Of a stretch of DNA of 64,000 nt, positions 16,791 to 25,492 are shown piece by piece. Each line of letters begins with the position of its first letter. Positions within the stretch are counted from its first letter, which is position 1. Source of the stretch: Lachnospiraceae bacterium NK4A144 (GTDB lineage Bacteria; Bacillota; Clostridia; Lachnospirales; Lachnospiraceae); assembly GCA_000424365.1 (NCBI GenBank), contig AUJT01000006.1, positions 62,001 through 126,000 of the forward strand. The letters run 5' to 3'. The notes under the pieces were generated by a model, which had not been told where the DNA came from, ran no database searches, and worked only from the letters and a program-made list of their open reading frames with translations. A program made the position numbers and the translations under genes.

Positions 16791-19700
16791 ATGAAAATTG
16801 AGTTTCTTACTAATGAACAGAACGACGTCGAAGTCATCCGAAATTCTGAAAAAACTGAAAAGCAGACCACCCCGAAAACAGGACGTTTTACAGGTGGTTA
16901 TAGATTGGACATTTCCGGCAATGTTAAGGATAACGCAGCTTACAGCTTTCAGGGAAACATGCTGAAAGCCGGCAGGGGTCAAGGAAAGACTATTGGAGAA
17001 CGCCTGCAGGAAATGGGCACCACAGATGTGGCGACCCAGGCCAGATACCTTGCGGTAATGTCCAATACTATGTCTTCGGAAGATTTTGGACGCCTGACAC
17101 AGGATGGATTTAATCCGGCAAAAATACCGGCAGGAGAAACAATTACAAATTTAGACAGGATAAAGGTTAAGCTTGCCCAGGCAGGAATACATGTGGCAGG
17201 TTTTACTGATACTGTCGATCGTGCGGCTGCAGCAGAGATAACAGGCAGCGTAGCTTCAGCAAATTCCTATGTAAATGGCGAAAAGCAGGCCGTAACATCG
17301 GGACAGGATAGTGGTGCAGGCGTCTTGTCGGTAGAAGAAATAAAGGCACAGCTCATGGGAAGTGACCTTCCGGCAACCGATGAAAATATCCGAAACACGG
17401 TTCAGGCTATGACAGAAGCAGAAGCGCTGCAGCCTATGGATGACAGCAGCATGGTATATATGCTTCAAAATGAGCTGGAACCTACGATACGAAACGTCTA
17501 CGAGGCCCAGTATGCAGGCGGCAGCGGGACCATGTCTCAGGGACAGGGTTATTTTTCGGCAGACGGCGGCAATTACTATGTAGAAAAGGCAGATTCATCC
17601 GACATGGAGAGTCTTACGGATCAGATAAAAGATATCATCACTGATGCGGGATTTTCGCCGGATGAAGAGGTTATGGCAGATGCTCAGTGGATCATACAGA
17701 ACGGTATCCCTCTTACAAAAGAAACACTGCAGTCTTATGAAGATCTGAAGAGTGTAGTGATACCGGTTGATTCGGAGGAACTTATGGCAGAGATCGCAGA
17801 TGCCATAGGATCAGGAAAAGAAGCATCTGATGCATATCTTATCCGTGGTTACCGGCTCACAAAACAGGAGCGTATCCTTTCTGAAACCAGACTTAAGATG
17901 ACGGCGGAGGCAAATCAGGCGCTTGCGGAAAGCAACTACGGCATCGATACAGATGAACTGGAAGCAGAAGTAGAAGCCCTTAAAGCGAGGGAAGATGCTT
18001 TTTACAGAGCAGCTTTTGGAAGAGACAATATAGCGGCAGAAGAAGTTGAAAAAAGAGTGGATCTCGCAGAGCTTACACTAAAAACTGTGAGTGAGATCCG
18101 AGAGATGCCGGCAGCACTTATCGGCTCCTTTGCTTCTGCGGAAGACTTTACGCTGAAAGAAGCACATGATGCAGGACTTGCGGCATCTGCAAAGTTTAAG
18201 GCAGCTACAGAACTCTACGAAGCAGTTGGAACAGAAGTCCGTGAAGATCTGGGAGACAGCATAACAAAAGCCTTTCAAAATATTGATGACATTTTGGAAG
18301 ATATGGGACTGGAGACCAGTTCTGATAATCAGCGAGCTGTCAGGATACTTGGCTACAACAGCATGGAGATCACGGAGGAAAATATATACAGAGTTCGGAG
18401 CGCAGATATTACGCTTAGGAATCTCCTAAACCGCATGACTCCCGCAACGACAATAGAACTCATACGAAATCAGCTGAATCCTCTGGAAGCGTCCGTTAAG
18501 GATCTGACAGATGAGATCGACAAAATGAATGTAAATGAGGCAACAGGTGAGAAATACAGTGAGTATCTGTTCCGTTTGGAGAGACAGGGACAGGTTACGG
18601 AGGAAGAGACAAATTCCTATATCGGAATCTACAGGCTTTTCTATCAGATTGAAAAATCAGATGGTGCAGTGATAGGAAGCCTGGTGGAATCCGGACGGGA
18701 ACTGAGTCTTAAGAATCTGCTGCAGGAAGTCAGATCCCGCAACAAGGGAAAGATCGATATAAACATTGATGACAAGTTTGCGGGGATCGATCCTGTGAAA
18801 GAAGATCCGCAGCATCTTCGTATAGATACGCAGATAAAAAGTGCATTTAAGGATGGAAACACGAGACATCAGGACAATTCCGGAAGTGAAAGTGCCTCTG
18901 ATGGACGTGACTATTCTGAGGTATCAGAAGAAAGTCAGATTGTTCGAAATGTGGAGCGGTATTTCAATGAGGCAGCAAAGGAAGTTTTTGACAGAATAGA
19001 TCCGGATATTCTGGCAAAAGCTAATATTTCTGAAAACACAACAGTCACGAAACTGCTGGAAATCCTTCGGAAAAATACTAAAGATACTGAAAGCACAGAA
19101 GCCTATAGAAATGAGAGAACAGAGGAGATCGGACAGGCAGTAAGGTCCGAAGAAGGTATCTACGAACTTCTGATAAATTATGGAAAAGAAGTTACTCCGG
19201 ATAATTTATTGGCTGTATATGACCTTTTGAATAAGAGAGGATCTCTTTTCTCAGGAGTTGAAGCAAGGGCAGACCGGTCAGGAAAGTCTAAACTTAAAGA
19301 AAAAAGGGAGAACCTCATAGAAAGTCTGGACAAGGGTGGATCCGATGAAGTTAAAGAGGCCTATGAATCGCTGGCTGAAAGTGTAGAAGAAATCCTTAAT
19401 GAAGCTGAAGAAAGTACGACAAAGAGGCTGGATCTTAAGAGACTTCATGGTCTGCACAGACAGATGACCGTGGCGAGGAGCCTTGTATCCGAAGAAAACT
19501 ATGAGATCCCGGTAGAAATTAATGGAAGCATCACCAGTATTAATCTAAAACTCCTTCATGGAAATGGTGATCCGCATGTGGATATCACTCTGGAAACAGA
19601 AGCTCTTGGAAAAGCCGAGGCAACATTCTCTGTTGAAAAGAATGAAGTCAAGGGATTTGTTGCAGCATCAGATTCTGCAGGAGCAGAGTTTTTTAAGGGA

Positions 19701-19910
19701 TTTTTGGAAAAATTTGACAGGGCACTTAAGAGTAACGGCATGGAGAGCGGAGAGATACATCTGGTTGAAAGCCGAAAGCTGAATATCAACAGAACTCCGG
19801 GAAAAGAAGAGATATCAAGCCGCGAAAAAGACGGAAAAGAGCAGGCAGACTCCCTGGCACTCTACCGTACAGCAAAAACATTTATTACCGTGCTTCAGAG
19901 TATCGGTTGA
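16791..19910 (+). CDS. Large flagellar-locus protein, possibly FliK-like at its C-terminus
   Basis: The ATG at 16791 is preferred over an upstream in-frame one because GGAGAAG lies just before it; this gives 1039 residues. The protein is acidic, mostly helical and has no membrane segment. The C-terminal 120 residues have alternating strands and a helix (LGKAEATFSVEKNEVKGFVA, then EFFKGFLEKFDRALKSNGM). That pattern is like the Flg_hook domain of the hook-length regulator FliK; this is inference. It may be one of the DUF-type proteins of Lachnospiraceae flagellar loci (perhaps DUF6240), which I cannot confirm. The stop is 37 bases before flagellin. Confidence 0.65.
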   Translation: MKIEFLTNEQNDVEVIRNSEKTEKQTTPKTGRFTGGYRLDISGNVKDNAAYSFQGNMLKAGRGQGKTIGERLQEMGTTDVATQARYLAVMSNTMSSEDFGRLTQDGFNPAKIPAGETITNLDRIKVKLAQAGIHVAGFTDTVDRAAAAEITGSVASANSYVNGEKQAVTSGQDSGAGVLSVEEIKAQLMGSDLPATDENIRNTVQAMTEAEALQPMDDSSMVYMLQNELEPTIRNVYEAQYAGGSGTMSQGQGYFSADGGNYYVEKADSSDMESLTDQIKDIITDAGFSPDEEVMADAQWIIQNGIPLTKETLQSYEDLKSVVIPVDSEELMAEIADAIGSGKEASDAYLIRGYRLTKQERILSETRLKMTAEANQALAESNYGIDTDELEAEVEALKAREDAFYRAAFGRDNIAAEEVEKRVDLAELTLKTVSEIREMPAALIGSFASAEDFTLKEAHDAGLAASAKFKAATELYEAVGTEVREDLGDSITKAFQNIDDILEDMGLETSSDNQRAVRILGYNSMEITEENIYRVRSADITLRNLLNRMTPATTIELIRNQLNPLEASVKDLTDEIDKMNVNEATGEKYSEYLFRLERQGQVTEEETNSYIGIYRLFYQIEKSDGAVIGSLVESGRELSLKNLLQEVRSRNKGKIDINIDDKFAGIDPVKEDPQHLRIDTQIKSAFKDGNTRHQDNSGSESASDGRDYSEVSEESQIVRNVERYFNEAAKEVFDRIDPDILAKANISENTTVTKLLEILRKNTKDTESTEAYRNERTEEIGQAVRSEEGIYELLINYGKEVTPDNLLAVYDLLNKRGSLFSGVEARADRSGKSKLKEKRENLIESLDKGGSDEVKEAYESLAESVEEILNEAEESTTKRLDLKRLHGLHRQMTVARSLVSEENYEIPVEINGSITSINLKLLHGNGDPHVDITLETEALGKAEATFSVEKNEVKGFVAASDSAGAEFFKGFLEKFDRALKSNGMESGEIHLVESRKLNINRTPGKEEISSREKDGKEQADSLALYRTAKTFITVLQSIG

Positions 19911-19947
19911 GTATTACGCGGGGATCGCGTTGGAAAGGTGTGATCAT

Positions 19948-21231
19948 ATGAGAATCAACAGTAATATCACAGCATACATTACAAACAATGCACTGCTTAG
20001 AAACGAGAATAACTTTGGACTTTCTACAGAGAAATTGTCATCCGGTTACAAGATCAATAAAGCTGGTGATGATCCTACGGGATATGCTATTTCAAATCGT
20101 ATGAGACTGCAGCTCGCAGCACTCGACAGTGCAGAAGTAAATGCGACGACCGGTAAGTCCGCTCTGGAAACCGCAGACGGAGCATTGACAGAAGTAACAA
20201 ACATGATACAGCGAATGAACGAACTCGCAATAAAGGCGGCAAACGGAACGCTTTCCACAGGTGATCGTGAGACTATTCAGGATGAAGTTGAGCAGCTTTG
20301 CAAGGAGATCGATCGTATCACTGAACAGACAGAGCTAAATGAGAGAAAGCTTCTTGACGGATCGATGGAGAGGACAGGTTACTGCACAAATAATCCTCTT
20401 GTAAAGATCGATTCTTATAGCGATGCGACCAGAACCGGCGGATACACGCTTTCGCAAATAACCGAGACAGCTTCAGGCAACACGCTTACCGTAACGGTTG
20501 CAGGTTTCCCGACGTCATCAGATTCGGTGACTATGACCTATGAGTATCCGAAGTACTATGATGAGCAAAAGACTACACTTAATGGTACGGATGTGATCGG
20601 CACAGCTATAACAACAGGTCTTTATGAAGACAGTGCAGGTCGCGGAAGTGTAAAGATCTGCGCAGATGGTTCGCAGTATATTACAGTGAACGGAACAGAT
20701 GGTGAATCGCTTACTTTGTTTTTAGCTCCGACAGCTATTACGACAACAAACGTGGTAGAAACGCGTGACGGTGCAGATTACGCTAAAAAGCAATACTCAG
20801 TTAATATTACAAATGCTAAGCTTGACCTCACAGGAAAGGGTGAGATGATCCTTCAGGTCGGTGCAAATGAAGAGCAGAAGATCAAATGTACTTTGCCGAA
20901 GATCACGCTTGAAAGGCTGGATATCGATGATATAGATATGACAACGGCAAAGGGTGCAACGGCAGCAATAGGTAAAATCACAACTGCTCTTGCATATGTA
21001 AATGAGGCACGTTCAAAAATAGGTGCTTATCAGAACCGCGTTGAGATGACGCTTAGCTATCTGGCAGCTAATACGGAAAATCTGAACAGTGCACTTAGTC
21101 GTATCAAAGACACCGATATGGCAGACGAGATGACAAATTATGCTAATCAGCAGATTCTCGTTCAGGCAGCGACATCGATGCTTGCTCAGGCTAACCAGGC
21201 TCCGCAGGAAGCATTGCAGCTGCTTCAGTAA
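19948..21231 (+). CDS. fliC: Flagellin
   Basis: The start at 19948 gives MRINSNITAYITNNALLRNE, the classic flagellin N-terminus; an upstream TTG would add six non-conserved residues. At 427 residues it has the conserved N-terminal D0/D1 helices (LSSGYKINKAGDDPTGYAIS) and the C-terminal helix ending LAQANQAPQEALQLLQ. Residues 140-345 form a variable surface domain. It is exported by the flagellar type III apparatus and polymerises into the filament. GGAAAGGTG lies upstream. The adjacent fliS supports the assignment. Confidence 0.97.
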   Translation: MRINSNITAYITNNALLRNENNFGLSTEKLSSGYKINKAGDDPTGYAISNRMRLQLAALDSAEVNATTGKSALETADGALTEVTNMIQRMNELAIKAANGTLSTGDRETIQDEVEQLCKEIDRITEQTELNERKLLDGSMERTGYCTNNPLVKIDSYSDATRTGGYTLSQITETASGNTLTVTVAGFPTSSDSVTMTYEYPKYYDEQKTTLNGTDVIGTAITTGLYEDSAGRGSVKICADGSQYITVNGTDGESLTLFLAPTAITTTNVVETRDGADYAKKQYSVNITNAKLDLTGKGEMILQVGANEEQKIKCTLPKITLERLDIDDIDMTTAKGATAAIGKITTALAYVNEARSKIGAYQNRVEMTLSYLAANTENLNSALSRIKDTDMADEMTNYANQQILVQAATSMLAQANQAPQEALQLLQ

Positions 21232-21293
21232 ACTCAGTCTTTGACCGATAAATAAAGAGATATCCATAAGAGTTCTTAGAAGGGGGAAAACAC

Positions 21294-21755
21294 ATGACAG
21301 ATGAGATGAAACAAGAGTTTACTCGCAGGATCACTGCGGCAAATCGTACCGAAATGGTAGTGATCACCTATGAGATCGCGCTTGAGTACCTTAAAGAAGC
21401 CGACGAAGCGGGAAGCGGAGAGTCGTTTTATGAGGCAGTTAAGCATGCGAAGAGATGTGTAGAGCAGCTTAGAAGCGTACTGGATTATAATTACGAAATC
21501 TCACACACACTCATGCGCCTCTATAATTTTATTTCAGAGGAACTTGACCGCGCTGTTATGAGAAATGATCCGTCCTGCTATGCAGAAAGCAGAAAGATCC
21601 TCACAGAACTTCACGATGCGTGGGATGAGATCTCTGATCAGGATGACAGTGGGCAGATGATGCAGAACACAGAAAAAGTATATGCAGGTCTCACCTATGG
21701 AAGAGAAGGTGCTGCAGAAAGTACAGCAGATCCCGTAAGAGGGTTTACTGTATAA
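21294..21755 (+). CDS. fliS: Flagellin export chaperone FliS-like
   Basis: 153 residues, start preceded by AAGGGGG. FliS is a small four-helix cytosolic chaperone that binds the flagellin C-terminus before export. The pattern VVITYEIALEYLKEA, then VEQLRSVLDYNYEISHTLMR and LYNFISEELDRAV, matches the FliS helices. The C-terminal 25 residues extend beyond the usual family length. Position just after flagellin is normal for fliS. Confidence 0.85.
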   Translation: MTDEMKQEFTRRITAANRTEMVVITYEIALEYLKEADEAGSGESFYEAVKHAKRCVEQLRSVLDYNYEISHTLMRLYNFISEELDRAVMRNDPSCYAESRKILTELHDAWDEISDQDDSGQMMQNTEKVYAGLTYGREGAAESTADPVRGFTV

Positions 21756-21785
21756 GAAAGACATGATTTAATAGGGGTAAGGAAA

Positions 21786-21844
21786 CAACGACCATTAGAT
21801 ATAGCAGTTAATGTTCAAATTTTTGCTTTATCTAATGGTCGTTG
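21786..21844. repeat. Perfect 16-bp inverted repeat before the SIMPL gene
   Basis: CAACGACCATTAGATA (21786-21801) and its exact reverse complement (21829-21844) flank a 27-base spacer. There is no following T-run on the plus strand, so it may be an operator, an mRNA hairpin or a decayed terminator. It ends 35 bases before the start codon at 21880. Confidence 0.7.
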
Positions 21845-21879
21845 AGGTTGTGTTAAAAAATCATTTACGGGGGATGAAT

Positions 21880-22635
21880 ATGGAAGAGAAAAGAAGAAAT
21901 CTAAGTTGGCTCAGTGCGCTGATAATTGGAATATGTGTGATCGCGAGCTGCGTAGCACTTTCCTTTGGTCTGTCACACTTCCGCTCGCAAAATGTTCACA
22001 GCATCGCCGCGACAGGAAGCGCCAGTAAAGATTTTGAGTCAGATCTCATAACCTGGGGCGGTTCCTTTAAGGCAAAATCCTACACTTCAAAGCAGGCATA
22101 TCAGAAGATCCAGAAAGATGCGGAGATCGTAAAGAAATATCTGAAGGCAAACGGGCTTGACGACGGTGAGATCCTGTTTAGTTCAGTAGATATATATGAA
22201 AAGTACAAAGATATTTATGACAGTGCCGGAAATTATGTAGGACAGGAAGAAGACGGTTATGAATTAAGTCAGAGCGTGAATATCTCTTCTGAAAAGATAG
22301 ATACGGTAGAAAAGATCTCAAGAGACATCTCGAGTCTTCTTGATTCCGGAGTAGAGTTTACTTCAGATTCACCTCAGTATTATTATACAGACCTTGATTC
22401 TATGAAGTTAGAGCTCATAGAAGAAGCATCGGAAAATGCGAGGGACCGTGTAAATATCATCGCCAAGAGTTCGGATGCAAAGCTTGGAAAGCTTATGAAT
22501 TCAAACCTTGGAGTATTTCAGATAACTGCAAGAAATTCCGGTACGAGCAGCTATTCCTATGATGGAGCCTTTGACACGAGTTCCAGATGGAAGACAGCAA
22601 CCGTAACAGTGAGACTGGAATATGATCTTAAATAA
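21880..22635 (+). CDS. SIMPL/DUF541-domain membrane-anchored protein
   Basis: The ATG at 21880 is favoured because ACGGGGG lies six bases upstream; this gives 251 residues. One N-terminal TM segment (about 10-32) is followed by an extracytoplasmic SIMPL domain. Visible features are the SIAATGSASKDFESDLITWG opening strand, the long coiled KYLKANGLDDGEI region and the VTVRLEYDL terminal strand. SIMPL-domain proteins are found in many bacterial envelopes but have no agreed biochemical role. It lies between fliS and the riboswitch-controlled CAP gene. Confidence 0.82.
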   Translation: MEEKRRNLSWLSALIIGICVIASCVALSFGLSHFRSQNVHSIAATGSASKDFESDLITWGGSFKAKSYTSKQAYQKIQKDAEIVKKYLKANGLDDGEILFSSVDIYEKYKDIYDSAGNYVGQEEDGYELSQSVNISSEKIDTVEKISRDISSLLDSGVEFTSDSPQYYYTDLDSMKLELIEEASENARDRVNIIAKSSDAKLGKLMNSNLGVFQITARNSGTSSYSYDGAFDTSSRWKTATVTVRLEYDLK

Positions 22636-22649
22636 GAACAGTACAAGGA

Positions 22650-22678
22650 TTGACATATCATAATAATGGATGTATATT
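22650..22678 (+). promoter_or_regulatory. Sigma-A promoter for the tandem riboswitch transcript
   Basis: TTGACA at 22650-22655 and TATATT at 22673-22678 have an ideal 17-base spacing. An imperfect palindrome TGTATA-TTG-TATACA overlaps the -10 region (22671-22685) and could be an operator. Confidence 0.82.
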
Positions 22679-22745
22679 GTATACATAAGTATGGATGACT
22701 ATGTTTTCTTGGAGAAAAACATACGAAGAATTAAATAATTTATAT

Positions 22746-22810
22746 GAGCAAACCTGCCGTAAGACAGGGACGCAAAGCTAAAGGGGCCCGAAAGAGCCAG
22801 CCAGTTGCCG
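22746..22810 (+). ncRNA. Cyclic di-GMP-I (GEMM-I) riboswitch, first aptamer
   Basis: The GEMM-I core is present: GCAAACC, a P2 stem CCTG..CAGG closed by a GUAA (GNRA) tetraloop, the conserved GGGACGCAAAGC block and the 3' side CCAGCCAGTTGCC. This class binds c-di-GMP. The aptamer starts about 60 bases after the predicted transcription start and is followed by an intrinsic terminator at 22833-22878, so transcriptional control is likely. A CTTTGCGTC segment in the terminator loop is the exact complement of the aptamer's GACGCAAAG (22769-22777). Confidence 0.9.
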
Positions 22811-22832
22811 GACAGAACTCCGATAAGTATCT

Positions 22833-22878
22833 AAAAGCCCTTTTCTTTGCGTCAGGAACGTGAAGTAAGGGCTTTTTT
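22833..22878 (+). terminator. Expression-platform terminator between the two aptamers
   Basis: AAAAGCCCTT (22833-22842) pairs with AAGGGCTTTT (22867-22876), and the T-run extends to 22878. The loop holds CTTTGCGTC (22845-22853), which could pair instead with GACGCAAAG of either aptamer. Confidence 0.85.
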
Positions 22879-22889
22879 GAACTACAAAT

Positions 22890-22952
22890 GGGCAAACTTA
22901 CCGCGAGGTAAGGACGCAAAGCTAAAGGGACTCTAAGAGTCAGCCAGTTACC
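22890..22952 (+). ncRNA. Cyclic di-GMP-I (GEMM-I) riboswitch, second aptamer
   Basis: A second complete GEMM-I core: GGCAAACTTACC, P2 with a GCGA tetraloop, AGGACGCAAAGCTAAAGGGA, a P3 hairpin GACTC-TAA-GAGTC and the 3' side CAGCCAGTTACC. It ends 17 bases before the Shine-Dalgarno sequence of the CAP-domain gene and has no terminator after it, so this copy may act on translation. Confidence 0.9.
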
Positions 22953-22978
22953 ATGAAGTAGTTTTCCGGGAGAGGAAA

Positions 22979-23617
22979 ATGAACATGAAAAAAAGAACGA
23001 AAAATGTATTAAAAGCATTTATAGCGGCAGTAACTGTAGCAGCGCTCTCCTATACTTTCACTTTTACAAATGTGTCGATAGTCAATGCCGCAAAAACAGC
23101 AGTTGAAAAAACGACTAAGACAAGCACGGTAAAGAAGGCAGCGGTAAAGACAACCTCAAAGGTAATGGAGGCAAAAGCCGGTGTGGTAAAAAAGACAGAT
23201 GAGAGAACCGGAGAGGTCAATGATAAATTGTTGTCTGAGATCAATTCACTCAGGGCATCCAAGGGTCTTGGGGAACTGAAAATGGACAGCACTCTGGTAT
23301 CTATTGCAGGAACGAGATCCGAAGAAGCATCCGAAAAGTGGAGTCATGAGAGACCTAATGGTGAACAGGGAATAGATATGATAGACAGTACTCGTTGGAG
23401 AGGGGAAAATCTCTCATATGTAGTCTATCCCGGGTATGAAGGCAGCGAAAAGGAACAGGATAAAGTTGTGGAGAAGATGTTTGATAGTCTGGTAGCATCT
23501 CCTACGCATTATGACAATATGGTATTCGGAAATTTCACAAAGATCGGTATAGCAACCGATATTACCGAAACATCCGAAGGCACAAAATTAACTACAGCTT
23601 ATATGTTTTCCAATTGA
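22979..23617 (+). CDS. Secreted CAP (SCP/PR1)-domain protein under c-di-GMP control
   Basis: 212 residues; GGGAGAGG precedes two possible starts (22979 and 22985). A signal peptide or anchor spans about residues 8-36, followed by a Thr/Lys/Ala-rich linker. A CAP domain covers about residues 75-212, with LLSEINSLRASKGLGEL, WSHERPNG (the conserved histidine/glutamate region), RGENLSY and SPTHYDNMV. Bacterial CAP proteins are extracellular or wall-associated; their activity is mostly unknown. The tandem c-di-GMP riboswitches upstream imply that its amount follows the motile/sessile switch, and the neighbouring flagellar and Tad genes fit that idea. Confidence 0.88.
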   Translation: MNMKKRTKNVLKAFIAAVTVAALSYTFTFTNVSIVNAAKTAVEKTTKTSTVKKAAVKTTSKVMEAKAGVVKKTDERTGEVNDKLLSEINSLRASKGLGELKMDSTLVSIAGTRSEEASEKWSHERPNGEQGIDMIDSTRWRGENLSYVVYPGYEGSEKEQDKVVEKMFDSLVASPTHYDNMVFGNFTKIGIATDITETSEGTKLTTAYMFSN

Positions 23618-23718
23618 ATCTGGCACAAAAAAAGGAACCTCTTTTAGAGGGTTGGACTTAGGGATTTTCTTGAAACAGAAATTTTCAAGCGACAATCTTC
23701 AAGCGGAGAGCAAGAAAC

Positions 23719-23760
23719 AAGCCATGTAGGAACAATAAAATGTTCTTGCATGGCTTTTCT
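23719..23760 (+). terminator. Terminator downstream of the CAP gene
   Basis: AAGCCATG (23719-23726) pairs with CATGGCTT (23749-23756) with further GAACA/TGTTC pairing inside; TTTTCT follows. A smaller CCTCT-TTT-AGAGG hairpin lies nearer the gene, around 23637-23649. Confidence 0.75.
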
Positions 23761-23818
23761 CATTTCATTTGTGCAGCAATTGTTGCATAAACATTTTATG
23801 CGGCTCAGCTCTTACAGA

Positions 23819-24811
23819 TTATCTAAGAGTCAATATTGGATGTGAAAGAAGATTCTTAACGCACTCCTTATAGACATCTGTTTCATTGATTTCTATGATA
23901 GCTGTAATCTTATTCCCGGAATCCTTGCTGCTCGAACCACAAAGATAAACTTTCATTGATTTCGTGCCATAATCCAGAATGATGAATCGGTCGTGTACTT
24001 TGTTCTGGGCCTTGATAAACTTAATCTGCATCCCCGGATATTCCGTCTGGAAATCAGTATACTCAGTAAGCCTGAGCGGCGAATAACCTTTGTTGTCGCT
24101 TATAATCGTAATGTTAATTCCGGACTTGGCATGGGTAAGATGGCGTAGAGTCTTTACTCCAAGATAATCATCAACTATGATTATGCTTTTCTTCGCTTTC
24201 TTATAGATTCTCTGGAAAGCTTCATCCGCCTTGAATGGTTCGCCGTTGAGGATGAGTATCTCCTCGGATTTGATGCCGGTGTCAAACAGTTTCATTAGAT
24301 CTGACAAGTCCGCACGGGTGAGCATGTTACGCTCTATATTCTGAACTTTGTCGGACAGCTGATAATGCTTTAGTTCGAGAGCCTTAAGCTCATCATACGG
24401 TAACAACTGACGGTTCTGACGGATGTAATGCGACATCTCGACGAATGCTTCCATAATCTGAATGCTTGCTTCAATAGCCCTATCAGTATGTAGCGCGGAA
24501 GTGAGCATTGCCACACCCTGCTCAGTATAAACATATGGATTATATGTTCTTCCACCTTTAACACCAGCAGTTTGCATCGAGATTCCAAATTGGAATCTCG
24601 ATATTTCTTCATCTGTAAGTTGAAAGCAGAAGTTCTCAGGGAAACGTTTTATGTTTCGTTTCATTGCTTTATTCAGATTTCCGGTAGTTACACCAAAATA
24701 TATGGCTATATCTTTGTCGAGCATAACCCGGAAACCTCGAATATCGTATATCTGTGCCTTTACCTTTTCTTTATCTATAGGCTCATAGATTGTAATCTCG
24801 TTATCTGCCAT
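23819..24811 (-). CDS. ORF6N-domain protein with PLD-like C-terminal domain
   Basis: 330 residues. Residues 15-105 match the ORF6N/KilA-N-type DNA-binding domain typical of phage and phage-derived genes (RGFRVMLDKDIAIYFGVTTG, then YVYTEQGVAML). A helical linker follows. Residues 190-330 resemble a phospholipase D-like module: VHDRFIILDYG is an HKD-type motif with Arg in place of Lys, followed by LCGSSSKDSG. Such fusions occur in accessory islands; the biochemical role is not established. It is downstream of an XRE regulator on the same strand. I infer a small acquired islet. Confidence 0.82.
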   Translation of the reverse strand: MADNEITIYEPIDKEKVKAQIYDIRGFRVMLDKDIAIYFGVTTGNLNKAMKRNIKRFPENFCFQLTDEEISRFQFGISMQTAGVKGGRTYNPYVYTEQGVAMLTSALHTDRAIEASIQIMEAFVEMSHYIRQNRQLLPYDELKALELKHYQLSDKVQNIERNMLTRADLSDLMKLFDTGIKSEEILILNGEPFKADEAFQRIYKKAKKSIIIVDDYLGVKTLRHLTHAKSGINITIISDNKGYSPLRLTEYTDFQTEYPGMQIKFIKAQNKVHDRFIILDYGTKSMKVYLCGSSSKDSGNKITAIIEINETDVYKECVKNLLSHPILTLR

Positions 24812-24825
24812 ATTGTCCTTCCCTT

Positions 24826-24854
24826 TTCTAAGGTGACAAAATGGAACCTTAGAA
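24826..24854. promoter_or_regulatory. Inverted repeat between the XRE and ORF6N genes, possible operator
   Basis: TTCTAAGGT (24826-24834) and ACCTTAGAA (24846-24854) form a perfect 9-bp inverted repeat with an 11-base spacer. It lies 15 bases before the ORF6N start on the minus strand. It could be an operator for the adjacent XRE protein. Confidence 0.55.
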
Positions 24855-24882
24855 TTATCATTTGTCTTAAAAGCGATATTGT

Positions 24883-25335
24883 CTAATCTGTATGTTGCCC
24901 CTCATCATCAGATGTAAGGGTTTTTATTCCGATTTTGATATTTGAAATATCCTGATCCGTCCCCTGCTCAAGGCACCGCAGGAACTCCCGCTGTATCAGC
25001 GTTTTCACATTCATTCTTCCGTATGCGTCCAGCCTTAGAAACTGTCGTATCACATCAATCTGTTCACTTTGGATTTCCCATTTTCCAAGTTCCTCAATCT
25101 CTTCCTGCGTGAGTTTGGGAGATGTGGGATCATCGGAATATCCCAGAATATAATCAATCCTGCGGTCGAACATATCGGACATGGTATTTATAATCTCGTA
25201 GTCTGGGGTTCTTTTACCAGTTTCCCACATAGCAACAGTTCCTTTTGATAGTCCGAGAGCTTCCGCCAGCATGACCTGAGTATATCCGTTTTCTTTTCGT
25301 AATTCCTTTAACCGTTCAGCAAACTTCATCTTCAT
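24883..25335 (-). CDS. XRE-family transcriptional regulator
   Basis: 150 residues from the ATG at 25335, which has GGAG seven bases upstream; a longer in-frame form would add an unlikely 25-residue extension. The N-terminal HTH (about residues 3-60) is clear: KELRKENGYTQVMLAEALGL, then SKGTVAMWETGKRTP. The remainder is a helical domain with no family I can name. It is upstream of the ORF6N/PLD gene in the same orientation and probably controls it, perhaps through the inverted repeat at 24826. Confidence 0.9.
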   Translation of the reverse strand: MKMKFAERLKELRKENGYTQVMLAEALGLSKGTVAMWETGKRTPDYEIINTMSDMFDRRIDYILGYSDDPTSPKLTQEEIEELGKWEIQSEQIDVIRQFLRLDAYGRMNVKTLIQREFLRCLEQGTDQDISNIKIGIKTLTSDDEGQHTD

Positions 25336-25492
25336 ATCTGATCTCCGTACTACAAATACAGTGAGTAAACATTCCAGCAAACAGAATAACATATTTTTGC
25401 ATTTTCTCAAGCCTGTATTTTACAATCTGATACAATTTCTCACAATATTTAAGAATTGCATTTTAACATCAATCACAGTTAGTGATATTATA

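Noticed and set aside
21232-21293. A second sigma-28 promoter before fliS
   Set aside because: ACCGATAA is close to the -10 consensus, but no TAAA occurs at 15 bases, so the site is not supported.
23819-25335. A prophage
   Set aside because: Only two genes of phage-like or regulator type are present, with no integrase, structural genes or att sites.
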